Assembly: GCA_030998015.1 (NCBI GenBank)
Contig: JARWMV010000167.1
Coordinates: 1-31,112 of the forward strand
Reading direction: 5' to 3'
Length of the DNA: 31,112 nucleotides
Source: Ceratorhiza oryzae-sativae
Taxonomy: Eukaryota; Basidiomycota; Agaricomycetes; Cantharellales; Ceratobasidiaceae
Shown: in pieces, positions 9,786 through 19,565 of the stretch
Layout of the letters: the number at the start of each line of letters is the position of its first letter
How positions within the stretch are numbered: position 1 is the stretch's first letter
The notes under the pieces: model-generated
Told to the model about the DNA's origin: nothing
The model's input: only the letters and a program-made list of their open reading frames with translations
The model's database searches: none
Made by a program: the position numbers and the translations under genes

Positions 9786-12700
9786 CTACATCCGAATAAT
9801 CAACTGCTTCAGGCCCGACATCCACAGTCCGATATCGTCTGTGCGAGAACCACGGGTAAGAAGATCGACGTGGATGGCCGTTGCACCTGGTCCATCGCGG
9901 GCTTGCATGGCTATGGTCGTCTTGGTGTTAGTATCAAATCAGAAAATACAACCAGAGCGGACGAACCTTCAACGAGCGTAATCAGTTGATCAACAACTGG
10001 CCTCGACAACGTCTCGCAATTAAGCGCGTCGAACAAAGCGTTTAGTCGGCGCTCGATATCATCCACCATGCGTTTTTGTTGCGGCTAGCCCCGAAGGCAC
10101 TGCTCAACATCGGATCTCGTATCACAGAATACCAAAACTCACAGGCGTGTTCTCCCTCAACCGCGCGAGATGCTCACTCAACACCTCGAAAATGATCCGA
10201 TCAGACTGCGGGATATGTTCTCGGTCGCCAGCGGCTATCAACCCGCGGGCGTCAGTTTACGTCCACACACAAGCGGTGGAACCACTCACGGTACTTGGGC
10301 GCCTTGGTAGTAGCTTTCGCGGGTGGCGCAGTCGGTGTTCCGGTCCGTGGTGCCCCGCCTGGTGGTGGCGGAGGCTGCGGCGTCCAATTTGCACCCTGTC
10401 CTGGAGGAGGTGGTGGTGCCTGTTGACCAGTCGGAGGGGCATACGCACCTCCAGCGGCAGGCGGTGGCGGAGGAGCATTCCCGTGGCCGGGCGGAGGCGC
10501 GTACGGCCCACTTGCCGGGGGTGGAGGGGGAGCGGCAGCGTGCGGCGGAGGAGCAAACCCACTTCCAGCTGGGGGAGGGGGCGGCACAAACCCGCTCCCT
10601 TGCTGAGGCGGAGGAGGCGGAGGCGCATAACCCCCGCTGAGTGGCCTCGGCGGCGGCGGAGCGACAAACGCACGCGGGGGACCCTGCCCATGAGCCTGGG
10701 GGGGACTCATCGCGCGCTGAGGAGTGCCCGACCCGGCCCTGGGTGGGGGTGGAAGGAACGACTTGTCTCCGTAGCCAGCGGGCGATCCGGGCACGGACGA
10801 ATTTGGAAACGGAGACGTGATCGCCGTCGCTGGGGGGCCAGCCGGTGCGGGCGTCCGACGTTGCGGAACTGTCACGTTTGGAGCGTCATTCCAGCCAGGG
10901 ATATCACGTCGCTTGGAAGCGGGCAGGATGGGAGGAGCCGTCGTCGGGGATTGGCCGTCGATTGGCGCTGGCGGAGGCGGGACTGCGACCATCGGGGGGC
11001 GGAAGCCGGGTTGAGTCGATTGGTATGGGCCTTGAGGCGCACCATACGGGCCTGGTTGACTTGGCGGGTTGTATCCTGGCGCAGGGTAACCGGGTTGTTG
11101 GTTGGGAGCACCGTACGACCCTGGTTGATTCGGAGCAGTGTATCCCTGTTGACCTGGTGCGCCATACGGCTTGGGAGCAGTGTTGTTCACCGAAGGTGGA
11201 GGAGCATATGGGCCAGTCGAGATTTGAGGTGGTGGCGCATACGGTCCACTGGAGGGCTGAGTGGGCGGGAGGCCATATGGCCCGGTCGGAGGAGGTGGGT
11301 AAGGGCCAGTCGTAGGAGCAGGAGCACCATACGGCCCACTCGGGGCAGCAGGGGCGCCATATGGTCCACTGGCACCTCCATAAGCCGGAGCACCATACCC
11401 ACCAGTAGCCGCGCCCGTAGTCTTCGCAGCACCCACACTTTTTGGAGCACTTTCCTCCTCCAACGCACCCCTCAACCACCCTCCCTCTCCCACACCCTTG
11501 GGCACACGCGCGACATACGTCCTCGCCTCGTTAACCAAGCCTTGACTCGCCAGGATCTCGGCATACTCCAAATACCGATCGTACAATCCCTGGAGTGTGT
11601 ACTCTTCTCCGTTTTCCTTGGTCACCGACAGGTCGGAATCGGCGAACGACGTGGCCGAGGTAAACGCGATGGCTTTTTCGACAAAATGCTGCACGGCCTC
11701 GGCCCGGACCGAGTAGAGTTCGCCCTTTTCCTGTTCCTCCTTGAGCTCCTCTTCCCAGATCTTGACGAGCTTGTCGAGGCGCTTCCCAGCGACAAAGCAC
11801 ACGCGCGCGGCGTCCCGCTTGCCTTCTGCCCCCTCTGCCAGAACACGTTCTCCAAGTTCACCCACGAGCGAGCCAAAGACGTCTTCTTCCGCCCATCGGC
11901 AAAGCACCACCAACACCTCTTTCCACTCGCCCACGTCCGCGCCGCGCACCAACTCGGTCAAGCCCTTGCGTCCCTGAACGACACCCTTGAAGACGCGGAG
12001 ATACCCACCCTCGGCCTGAGCCTGGTGCTCAAAGTACGCCATCCGGGTTTTCATCACCAGACCCTCGCCCTGGGCGAGCAAGAGCGCGTCGGCCCATCGA
12101 CCGGCCTGGATGCACAGTTCGACCGCGGTGTCCAGGTTCCGGGTGATCAGAGCGCGAGTGACGAGCGCAGACGTCGCGTCCTCTTTCTTTGGGTGGAGTC
12201 GGAACGATTTGGGCGCGATGGACGGGGTGGTGGGCATGTCGCCCGCCACGCTCGACGAGCGGGATCCGATCGTCGCGGCCGCGCTCGATTCGCCGGTATA
12301 GGACAAGTGCGGGACCAGTCCCGCTCGGGGTCGGATCGTGCTCGCGTCATGATGACCTAGAACCTCAATCAACATGAAATCAAACAATCTATTCAGAACA
12401 CCCACCAGTTCCCAGTGTGTCGAAGAAATCTCCAACCGCGCCTCCGGCAGCAGCCTGCACAGGCTCGTCTCCAAACAGACTCGGCTCCGTCGCAGTGGAA
12501 GCAGCATCGACCGGTTTGGCGTCCGAGCTAAACGCCGAGACCTCGGATGGAGCAGCTCCAGGCACGTCCGTTCCAGCCTCGGAATCTTCCTCCTCTTCGC
12601 CTTCTTTCTTGTCTTCACCTTCGGCTTCAGCGACGGGCGAATGGGGGACGTGAACAGCTTCGGCCGCAAATGACACGACAGGCTCGTAGGTCTTGGCTCG

Positions 12701-14507
12701 GACGGCAGCAAGCGCTTCGTCCAACGCGGCGGGAGAAGTATCGTACCCAACAAGTTTGACAAGCGCCGCTTTCGGATCAGGATCAAACAGCGCAAGCAGA
12801 GCAGGCCACGCTTGGTCCTCGGACGTAGACTGAACCCGGGCTTCGACAAACGCTTTCATTCCGCCATCCTTTTCTGCCTCGACAAGTTCCTTGGCGCGCT
12901 TCACGACCCCTTCCTCTCCAACAACCTTTCGGATCGTGACCTTGCGTTCTTTCTTGTCGCCTTCTTCTAGACCCGGAGCTGGGTTAATTTGCGCCCGTAC
13001 CTCCACTGGGGTACAGGAAGACTCACCAGTATTCCTAACCTCTACAACCCGTCCACCAAACCCGAACCTGGCTCCGACTGGAACACGTAGCCACTTGGGT
13101 GCCCTCTCCAGGCTCAAACTCGCACCGACATTTTGATCATTGGTCGTGTCGGCAAAATTAGCAGGGTCAAATACGTCATTGGGGTTGACAGGGCCGCGGG
13201 CTGAAGGTGTCGAGGGTACGGGCGAGGATGTGGACTGGATGGAATGGATGCCAATCGAGCCGTCATAGTTGGCCGTCGCGAACATCGAGGGGTTCTTGAG
13301 GTTCCAAGACGTTTGGAATGACCAGTTGCTCGATGGAGGTAGCTATCGCCACTCAGGGTTAGCCATAATCCGAAATGAACGAAAAGGATAAACGACGCAC
13401 CTGCCCAACAATCTCGCCGTTCGTTGGATTCCAGCATATCGTGCGGTTGTCCTTGCCGCAACTGAGCAACAAGTCTGGATCGGCCGTGTTCCATGAGAGG
13501 GAGAGGATTCCGCGTTCGTGTCCAGAGAGAATCTTTTCGGGTGCACGGGCATTTCGGAGGTCCCAAAGTGTGAGGACGGGGGACGAGTCGTCTTCGGAAG
13601 CGATAATCAGACGGGTTGCCTGGACGAATCCATGAGTGCGAGCAGAATGGAGTATAGGGAAGAACTTGCATTATCAGGGTGCCAAGCAACATCGCTCATG
13701 CCTCGCCTTACGCCACCTGCTCCACCAGGTCCGGCACCAGGAGGACCACCCCCGCCAACTCCACCTCCACCGTATTGGAGTGCAACCACCTCGCGCTTGC
13801 CTCGTAAATCCCAAACGACAGTATACCCGCTCGGACTCGAGCTGGCCAGAATGTGCGCGACTTGGGCGTTCCAGGCGAGGGCCGAGATTCCGTCGAGTCG
13901 CTGTGACCGAGCGCCGGGTGTATATGGCGTGCCTGGATTTTTGAGATCCCAGATGTAGAGCTCAGAGCCGATGCTCGAGCCAGACGACAGCAGGGATGGC
14001 TGGAGAGTGTTGAAGTGGAGTGCTCGCACTGGGCCGGTGTGTGTTTGGTTCTGGAGAAGGCGGGCCGAGTTGACGCTATGCATCGAGTGAGCACATTGGT
14101 CAATCACAGGAGGGCATGGCGTACTCGGTCTCGTGTGTGATTTGCGCAGGATCCCATAGCTCCAAATGCCCAGACTCCAGTCCGGCAGCGATTACACCCT
14201 GTGGTCGGTCGGGGTGGACATATCCCCACGCGAGTCGGTTAAACCTGTCCATCCGAATTAGCGGTTATCAAATCCGTCGCATACAGACTCGCCTGGCAGA
14301 AGTAGTGGCAACTCCGCTGGGCTTGAGCCCGCCCTCGTTGCCGAGCGTGATGTTTCCGTCCTGAAAGTCGGGCGTCCAGATCTCGAGATGGGCATCGTTG
14401 GAAAACGACGCGTCGAGTGCGCCAGACACGGTCCCCGTCGCGAGCGCCGGGCTCGAGCTGGGCGACCACGCGAACGTCGCCGTGCGCACAATCTCTTTCA
14501 GTTTCAT
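9786..14507 (-). CDS. SEC31: COPII coat outer-layer subunit Sec31
   Basis: Nine exons (minus strand): 14507-14293, 14244-14125, 14075-13670, 13619-13401, 13342-12406, 12356-10290, 10234-10143, 10084-9967 and 9910-9786, giving 1,432 aa with all phases consistent. Sec31 pairs with Sec13 to form the outer cage of COPII vesicles at ER exit sites and stimulates Sar1 GTP hydrolysis. The N-terminus ([16 protein letters not shown]) is diagnostic. WD40 repeats fill residues 1 to about 360, with blades ending in LWDP, VWDL, LWDL. The conserved [15 protein letters not shown] block follows. A helical alpha-solenoid segment spans about 440-930, with an acidic insert near 590. A proline-rich domain of GPYGAP/GPYAPPP repeats covers about 945-1315; in yeast this part contacts Sec23/Sar1. 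A helical C-terminal domain closes the protein ([16 protein letters not shown] ... [11 protein letters not shown]). Introns 14245-14292 and 13620-13669 have GC donors. Confidence 0.97.
13620..13669 (-). other. SEC31 intron 3, GC-AG type
   Basis: Intron of 50 nt with donor AT|GCAAGT, the usual GC-AG donor hexamer, and acceptor TCCAG. It joins DVAWHPDN to [15 protein letters not shown]. The nearby GT at +4 would shift the frame. Confidence 0.8.
14245..14292 (-). other. SEC31 intron 1, GC-AG type
   Basis: Intron of 48 nt with donor AG|GCGAGT and acceptor GACAG. It is needed to join TTSAR to [16 protein letters not shown], which is the conserved Sec31 N-terminal sequence. No GT donor in reach keeps the frame. 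Confidence 0.8.
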
Positions 14508-14606
14508 CGCGTCGTCGTCGTCCCAGGTCAGTCGGGACGCTTAGCTCGTTGTGGTCGTGGATGTATTGCGTGGAGAAGACACGTCAGATGCGAGTGGCTG
14601 TGTTCG

Positions 14607-14972
14607 TCAACAGCTGGGCGCTAGTCTCAAGTCGACTCTCCTGGATCGGAAAATGCGATTGAACCGTGCTATGATACAACCATCTACATAATGCATAGGG
14701 ATCCCCTGGGAACGTGGCCCCGCATGACTCTTCCATCGACCCAATATGACCATGATGCCCTCAGAGACAAGCAGTTTTGAGGGCCTATATGCATAGAGCG
14801 GTTGCTCTCCCCCTGGATCAAACTCGTCGCGATCGGATGATGTGATAGTTTGGATCATAAGGAGCTTCACATAATCCTGCCCCACGTCCACCTGCATAAA
14901 CCCAAACACGAGATTGAGAAAACACTCAGAACCGGGCCTTGGCAACTTACTCACACGGAATAGCCCAAACCA
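14607..14972 (-). pseudogene. In-frame 3' extension of H1 beyond its stop codon
   Basis: After the TAG that ends H1 (14973-14975) the same frame continues for six codons to a strong donor (GTGAGTAAGT). A 63-nt intron (14892-14954, acceptor TTATGCAG) follows, and then 94 more codons stay in the same frame, starting VDVGQDYVKLLMIQ and ending at a stop at 14607. H2, the neighbouring paralogue, has an uninterrupted C-terminal extension of comparable length, and the last ~60 bases of the two extensions align at DNA level. The simplest reading is that H1 was once longer and lost its tail to one nonsense mutation. Stop readthrough or a sequencing error are alternatives. Reading frames of the aligned ends differ between H1 and H2, so part of the tail may no longer be under coding constraint. 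Confidence 0.45.
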
Positions 14973-15793
14973 CTATCTGTTATCAAATTGCACGATATCA
15001 AAGAGTTCCAGACGATCAAGCACCGACTTTGTCTCATCCATTCCCCGAAAGATAAAAGGCCGATAGCCGTGGATAGCTTCCACTTTTGTTCTCGTGTTCG
15101 ACAGCCGTTGCAGATCAGCATAAAGTATTTCCCACTCAAGATCCCGGCTCTGCTCCAACGCAACCGTCTGGATCAAGCTCGCCAGAGCCGCCGCCAAAGC
15201 AAACGACGTGGAAGCAATCAAAGAGAGCCTGGGAATAAGGCCCAGCACCGCGCTCACGACAGTCAAGCCATCTCGAACCCAGCCCAGGAATTTGATCCAC
15301 CGCGGCGTAGCTGCATGTGAACGTTCAATCAACGACGCTTGGGCGCCAATGGCCCCGAGAGAGGAACCAAGTGTCGAAACATGCTGGAAAAGTTCCTCGC
15401 TCAAGCGTACCGTTTCATGGACCAATCGACGTGCTTCTCGGATCAACACCCTGGGGGGATTCAAGAGTCGTATGAGCTGCCTGAGTGTCAGCTGAAGCTG
15501 CGCTGCAGATATGATCGTGGCCCGCGTGAGGCCCAAGCAGCGAAAGCACATACCACTCAACTCTACCAATGCTGGCTTGGGCTGCTTTTGACTATGTAAC
15601 GAGACACAGATCAGTCATGCGAGAGTGTATTTGATACTCATAGAACGACAAACCGGCCAATCGCTATCCTAACGCTGATTAATTCTTCGTAAAGCATCTC
15701 CAACTTTGCACATATTCCCTCGATAGCCGTGGCAGATCCATCCAGTCTCCGAGCAACTCGCTGGGGATCAGAACTGCGACTGTGAAATTCCAT
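14973..15793 (-). CDS. Helical hairpin family protein H1 (unknown function)
   Basis: Two exons, 15793-15654 and 15591-14973, with a 62-nt GT-AG intron in phase 2, encode 252 aa. I do not recognise a named family. Visible features are a heptad-like N-terminal helix (residues 18-47, with LDGSATAIEGICAKLEMLYE), a C-x-x-C motif (MCFRC, C62 and C65) opening exon 2, long amphipathic helices, then W145, LGWVRDG (149-155) and two hydrophobic stretches (about 155-166 and 169-190) separated by IPRL. A final helical segment includes TRTKVEAIHGYRP. The layout is shared with H2, H3 and H4. The hydrophobic hairpin suggests membrane insertion; there is no signal peptide. The start is the first ATG in the exon homologous to exon 1 of H4. 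The frame continues past the stop (see 14607-14972). Confidence 0.65.
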
Positions 15794-16556
15794 TTTCTTG
15801 AAAGCAAAGGGTGTTCGAATAAGCCACCAAAAACGTGATTACAGCGACATGCCAAGGGTTCCTTTATACCCGAGCAAAGTGCTACCTCGCCCCCTCATAG
15901 CCTGGTTGTGCAACTGCTTGAGCGGTTTGCGAATCATGAGCGGGAGATTGAGACGCTCATTTTTGATTTGCTAGACGGGAATGAAGCAAGAGCACTGGCT
16001 GGCGGCAAACTCATTGTGGAGGTTTGAAGCGCAGAGATCGAAACGCGTGCGGATGTTCTTGTACCACGTTCGCATGTAATGCACAGCTGAGAGCTCAAGC
16101 GCACGACTAGGGCTGGCCATTTCCGATGGGCAACAGAGGGCTGCCTGAGAAGTACTGCGTGGAAATGACCTCATGGCATTCCATCCGAAAACATCTGTGG
16201 GTCCACCTGGACTGCATGAGTCGCTCAAATTCATGAGCCAAGCCACGAGTTGACTCATCTCACCGAGATTTCCAGATCCCCCCGGTGGCCTATGGTCTAG
16301 CCAGTCTGTGCTATTACTTTGTGTATTATATTCATATTTTGTAGAATGTGCGAGATTATCGAGCCCGAATCGAGTCGAGTGTATATTCGCAGTATATGCG
16401 CAGCGCCAGTCGGTGTGGTTCACTCGTAATCGCTGTGTATAAATAAAGGCACTGTGATCTCCTTGTACCCTTTCCATTCACTCTTGCATTTACAAGCCTT
16501 TTATAAACTTACTCTATACTCTGCACAATACATATTTAGTTTCAACGCTTGGTTCT
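15794..16556. other. Intergenic between H1 and H2
   Basis: It contains the promoter side of H1 and a plus-strand core promoter near 16438. A 168-codon minus-strand open frame (15971-16477) has reasonable composition (LGEMSQLVAWLMNLSDSCS) but resembles nothing I know and has no paralogue in the window; I leave it uncalled. Confidence 0.35.
16438..16447 (+). promoter_or_regulatory. TATA-like element upstream of a small ORF
   Basis: The string TATAAATAAA is followed by a pyrimidine-rich stretch (CTCCTTGTACCCTTTCCATT) and then, about 110 bases on, the first ATG of a small ORF. This order is typical of a fungal core promoter and transcription start region. Confidence 0.4.
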
Positions 16557-16661
16557 ATGACTAAGAAACCAAACAAGCTAATCACTCCGATTCGCTTGAG
16601 CGGGTCTACTACTGCGGGCGCTAAGCCAGGTGCAACAGGATCGCGACATGCACGGTTCTAG
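16557..16661 (+). CDS. Possible 34-aa basic peptide
   Basis: This short ORF starts MTKKPNKLITPIRLSG and is Lys/Arg/Thr-rich. It is the first ATG after a TATA element and CT-rich stretch. It ends 3 bases before the 3' end of H2, which lies on the opposite strand. It has no recognised family. It could be a small gene, the first exon of a longer transcript, an H2 antisense transcript leader, or chance. Confidence 0.25.
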   Translation: MTKKPNKLITPIRLSGSTTAGAKPGATGSRHARF

Positions 16662-16664
16662 AAG

Positions 16665-17859
16665 TCAAACTCTGCAATCTGGAAATGGTATTGCAGCGTG
16701 GTGTGATACAAAAAGTTCCAATATAGAATAGGGGATGTTGTGCTTGTTAAGGATAAGCCCTCGTTCAAAAGTGCGCTCGATTCGTATAGTCCATATTCTG
16801 ATCCGAGATTCAATATTCGTAGGAAGCCCGTCAAGCCGTCGAAAATGTGACAGGAAAGGAGGCATGTTGCGGTTCCCCATCAACTCGCTAAGATCGTGTT
16901 GAGCCGCTATCTGTTCTGGATCAGATGTATCTATACAAGAGTGAGTTCGGGGACGTCCCGAGAAATAGGACACGTACTCATCTGGAACAGCCTGCTCATC
17001 CGGAACGGCTGGCTCATCCGAATTAGCCTGCTGATCAAGAAATCCGTTATCTAAAGTCATGTCCTCCCAGAGTTGATACTGTTCAATTATGAACATTGTC
17101 TCCTCCAAACTAGGATCGATGTCAAGTTTATAATCTCGAATCGCTCGCACCCGCGTCCGGGCATCGGAAACATTCCGGAGGGCAGCATGAAGCTCGTTAC
17201 CCATAGGATTCCTGTACCAGGTCAAGGCCACCTGGTGAAGCTTGGAAGCACCTCCCCCCAGAGCAAAGGTCAAGGGCGCAAACAACTGCAGTTTCGGGAT
17301 CATCAATAGCACTGTGCTAATGATGGGCAAAAATTTGCTGATCCAACCCAGAACCTTTACCCGCCACGGTTGTGCGGCCTGTGCACGCCTGATCGACGAG
17401 GCTAGGGTATCGATGGCGTCGAGAGATGAATAAATATGTGAAATCCGCTGAAACAGTGCCCCGGTCAATTGCCTCGTTTCGTTTGCCAAGCTGTGCGTAT
17501 CCGGATTCGATACTAAACGGGAGCCTACGAGTCGTGCCAGCCCCCTGTACTTTAACTGGAGCTGGGTCGCGGCTTCCCTCGCTCCTTGTACGTCATCTGT
17601 GCAATCAGCGCACATTTGATCTATCTGTATAATCGATGGCTTGAGTTGTTTTTGACTATGAGATAATACATAAGTCAATCATGCGAGGTACTCCTCCATC
17701 CCGATGACAATACAAACCGGCTAATTTCGTTCTGACACTATTTATCTCATCATGAACAATCTCTAACTGATTGCATATAGTCTGCATTTTTGCGGAAGAT
17801 CCATTCAAGTCACAAACAGTTTGGCGGATATTGGAGGTACGAGTATAGCCGGGCTCCAT
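16665..17859 (-). CDS. Helical hairpin family protein H2 (unknown function, longest copy)
   Basis: Two exons, 17859-17714 and 17655-16665, encode 378 aa; the intron (58 nt, donor TT|GTATTG) is in phase 2 as in H1 and H4. Exon 1 gives a helix containing CDLNGSSAKMQTICNQLEIV. Exon 2 opens with QKQLKPSIIQIDQMCADC (C64, C67). Then come amphipathic helices, W146, LGWISKF (151-157), and two hydrophobic stretches (about 157-168 and 171-190) on either side of IPKL, ending in a glycine-rich LGGGA. The segment DARTRVRAIRDYKLD matches TRTKVEAIHGYRP of H1. A C-terminal tail of about 140 residues has a short acidic repeat (PAVPDEQAVPDE) and no known domain. An in-frame ATG at 18012 would add 51 residues, but that part overlaps a dispersed repeat, so 17859 is preferred. 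It lies head-to-tail with H1. Confidence 0.65.
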
Positions 17860-17960
17860 GTTCTCCAGAGCGGGACATCGTTTCAAGGAGCAGGTGCAGT
17901 AATCGATCAATGTTTTTGTACCCGCGAAAGGAGCGCTGCTTTCCACAAGGTGCTCCCCTA

Positions 17961-18670
17961 CTAGGGGTGACCCGTTTCCGGCCACCCCAAAATCGGGCCC
18001 ATTTCTAGCCATTCGCTCGTTCTCTCAGTACATGGCAGGGTTGAAAATCCGTGAAAAATCGTGAAGCATACTAGATGGCTGATCCAACTATGTGCAAATC
18101 TGCGGGCTAAACAACCCGGCTGCAGCTGACCTGGAGCACATACAAGACACCATTTCGGGAGTCAAAGTGCATCCGTTAAACTCCGAGGGCAAAACGGGAG
18201 ACATGAGCGTTCGCAAAACGTATGTTGTCTTTACCCGATGATGTAAGTAGGCAAGCTGCTATCATTGTGACGCTGTCCGAGGTCAGTTACCTCAACGCGC
18301 AAAGAGCTGTGCAATTTTCTGTAGTGCCAAGGGGCGGAGCGACCAGTTGACTCCGTCGGGACAGCGCCATACTATGCTAAAGATGGCTAGACTAAGAATC
18401 TACAACGAGCGGTCACTGGCTGAGTGCTGCACAGCCGGTGCTATCCGATATGGATAACAGTTTCCGGAGCTGGCCACAAATAGGCCCTCAACCTCTTGAC
18501 TTACTCAAGCTGTTCCTCACGTAGTTCTTCTCCAAAATATTTTCTGCTGGAACTGAAGATGCATGAGATGCCGGCGTTTCTTTACATTCACTTTTTGAGT
18601 CTCAAAGCCCTGCGCCGATGGGTACAGGTCTCACAAAACGAAATCGCGGCCGGAAATGGGTCACCCCTGG
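17961..18670. repeat. Inverted repeat pair, ~23-bp arms
   Basis: The sequence GGCCGGAAATGGGTCACCCC at 18648-18667 recurs in inverted orientation at 17961-17983 with about two mismatches. The arms could be the ends of a ~710-bp element or two copies of a dispersed repeat. Confidence 0.4.
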
Positions 18671-18893
18671 TATCTGCAAGTTGCGCATGTGATGGCCGTA
18701 GGCGGAAAATCGAATTGTTCGTTGGACCTTTCCTGGGCACGATCTGCCTAGTGAAAGCGAAAATCAACCAAGCCTACAGCGGTTGATCGAGGGGCAATCA
18801 ATGGGAGATACGCATTCCGAGTCTTTTCAGATTTGTGCAACCCACACGGATGAGTCTTTCCCATCGGATACAGCGCGCAGCCACAACCGGACA

Positions 18894-19126
18894 GCCGTCG
18901 GGAAAAAGCCCCGGGGCAAATTTGACCCGGTGTGGCAAACCGGGTCGGTTACATCATGTAACCGCCCGGGCTGTGTAATCTCTACAAATTTGCCCTGTTT
19001 ACCCATGGCAAATTGTGCAAACCGGGGTAAATAACGGCGTGTTTCACCCGGGGGAAGGCAAACTGGGAAAATGGGCAAATTGGATGTAATTTGCCCAAAT
19101 TTGCCTGGGGCTTTTTTCCTGACGGC
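18894..19126. mobile_element. MITE-like element with 31-bp terminal inverted repeats
   Basis: The left end (18894-18924) reads GCCGTCGGGAAAAAGCCCCG and on into GGCAAATTTG. The right end (19096-19126) is its inverted copy with a few mismatches and one length change in the A-run. The 233-bp unit has no coding capacity and is filled with repeats of GGCAAAT/GGCAAAC on both strands, so it could fold into a long hairpin. I see no clear target-site duplication, so the true ends may differ by a few bases. Confidence 0.55.
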
Positions 19127-19422
19127 TCCGGGCGGGGATACAAGCACACCCGAGGGGAGAGGACTGGGTACTACAGCACGCCATTCGAAAATATGCGTGG
19201 GGTAATTGGGGCTTCATGAGGCACACGACCTCCTCAGGTGAAGATGAGAGTGGCCAGTGTCGTCAAATTATAATGTCAGAGTGTTAATCAGTGTAAGTTA
19301 CGTAAGCTGTTAAAACATTCGACATGTTACTTGACAATGTTAAATGGCACATGACATACGTACACAATATGATACGTACGGAATGGCATTTTCAAGCCCA
19401 AATAAGCACATAAGAAACGAGT

Positions 19423-19565
19423 TCAAGCCGAAGCTACATCTGCGTTGAAGGTCATGTCGTCCTGCGCTTCCTCTGTCGCTAAATGGTACATTTCAAATTC
19501 CTTGGCCAAGTTTGCAATTCCTGTCTGCTTGAAAACGTTCAAACTGTCTGCTTCAGGTACTGTCA
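19423..19565 (-). pseudogene. Orphan terminal exon, unknown protein
   Basis: Reading the minus strand, a CTACAG acceptor at 19566-19571 is followed by 47 open codons (VPEADSLNVFKQTGIANLAK ... MYHLATEEAQDD) ending in a stop at 19423. Composition is strongly protein-like. No upstream exon is recognisable in the AT-rich sequence to its right. It may be the 3' end of a gene broken by transposon activity or a transposon-encoded exon. Confidence 0.35.

Larger units (their letters stand above)
17860..19422. other. Repeat-bearing intergenic region upstream of H2
   Basis: No supported gene. It holds a pair of ~23-bp inverted sequences (17961-17983 and 18648-18670) and a MITE-like element (18894-19126). 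Open frames at 18496-18786 and 18783-19034 overlap these repeats and are not credible genes. Confidence 0.4.

Noticed and set aside
9649..9981. A 110-codon plus-strand frame
   Set aside because: It overlaps the last SEC31 exons on the opposite strand and shows no conserved motif.
10147..12360. A 737-codon open frame on the plus strand across SEC31
   Set aside because: It is antisense to SEC31 exon 6. It is Arg/Trp/Ser-rich, as expected from the reverse complement of GC-rich Pro/Gly codons. SEC31 on the minus strand is unmistakable.
14607..14954. A separate 115-codon minus-strand gene
   Set aside because: Its first codons lie in a good intron and the rest is in frame with H1 across that intron, so it is better read as the H1 tail.
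15971..16477. A 168-codon minus-strand frame between H1 and H2
   Set aside because: Composition is plausible but there is no paralogue, no recognisable motif and no splice or promoter support; probably chance.
17860..18012. A longer N-terminus for H2 starting at 18012
   Set aside because: The extra 51 residues have no counterpart in H1, H3 or H4 and overlap an inverted repeat.
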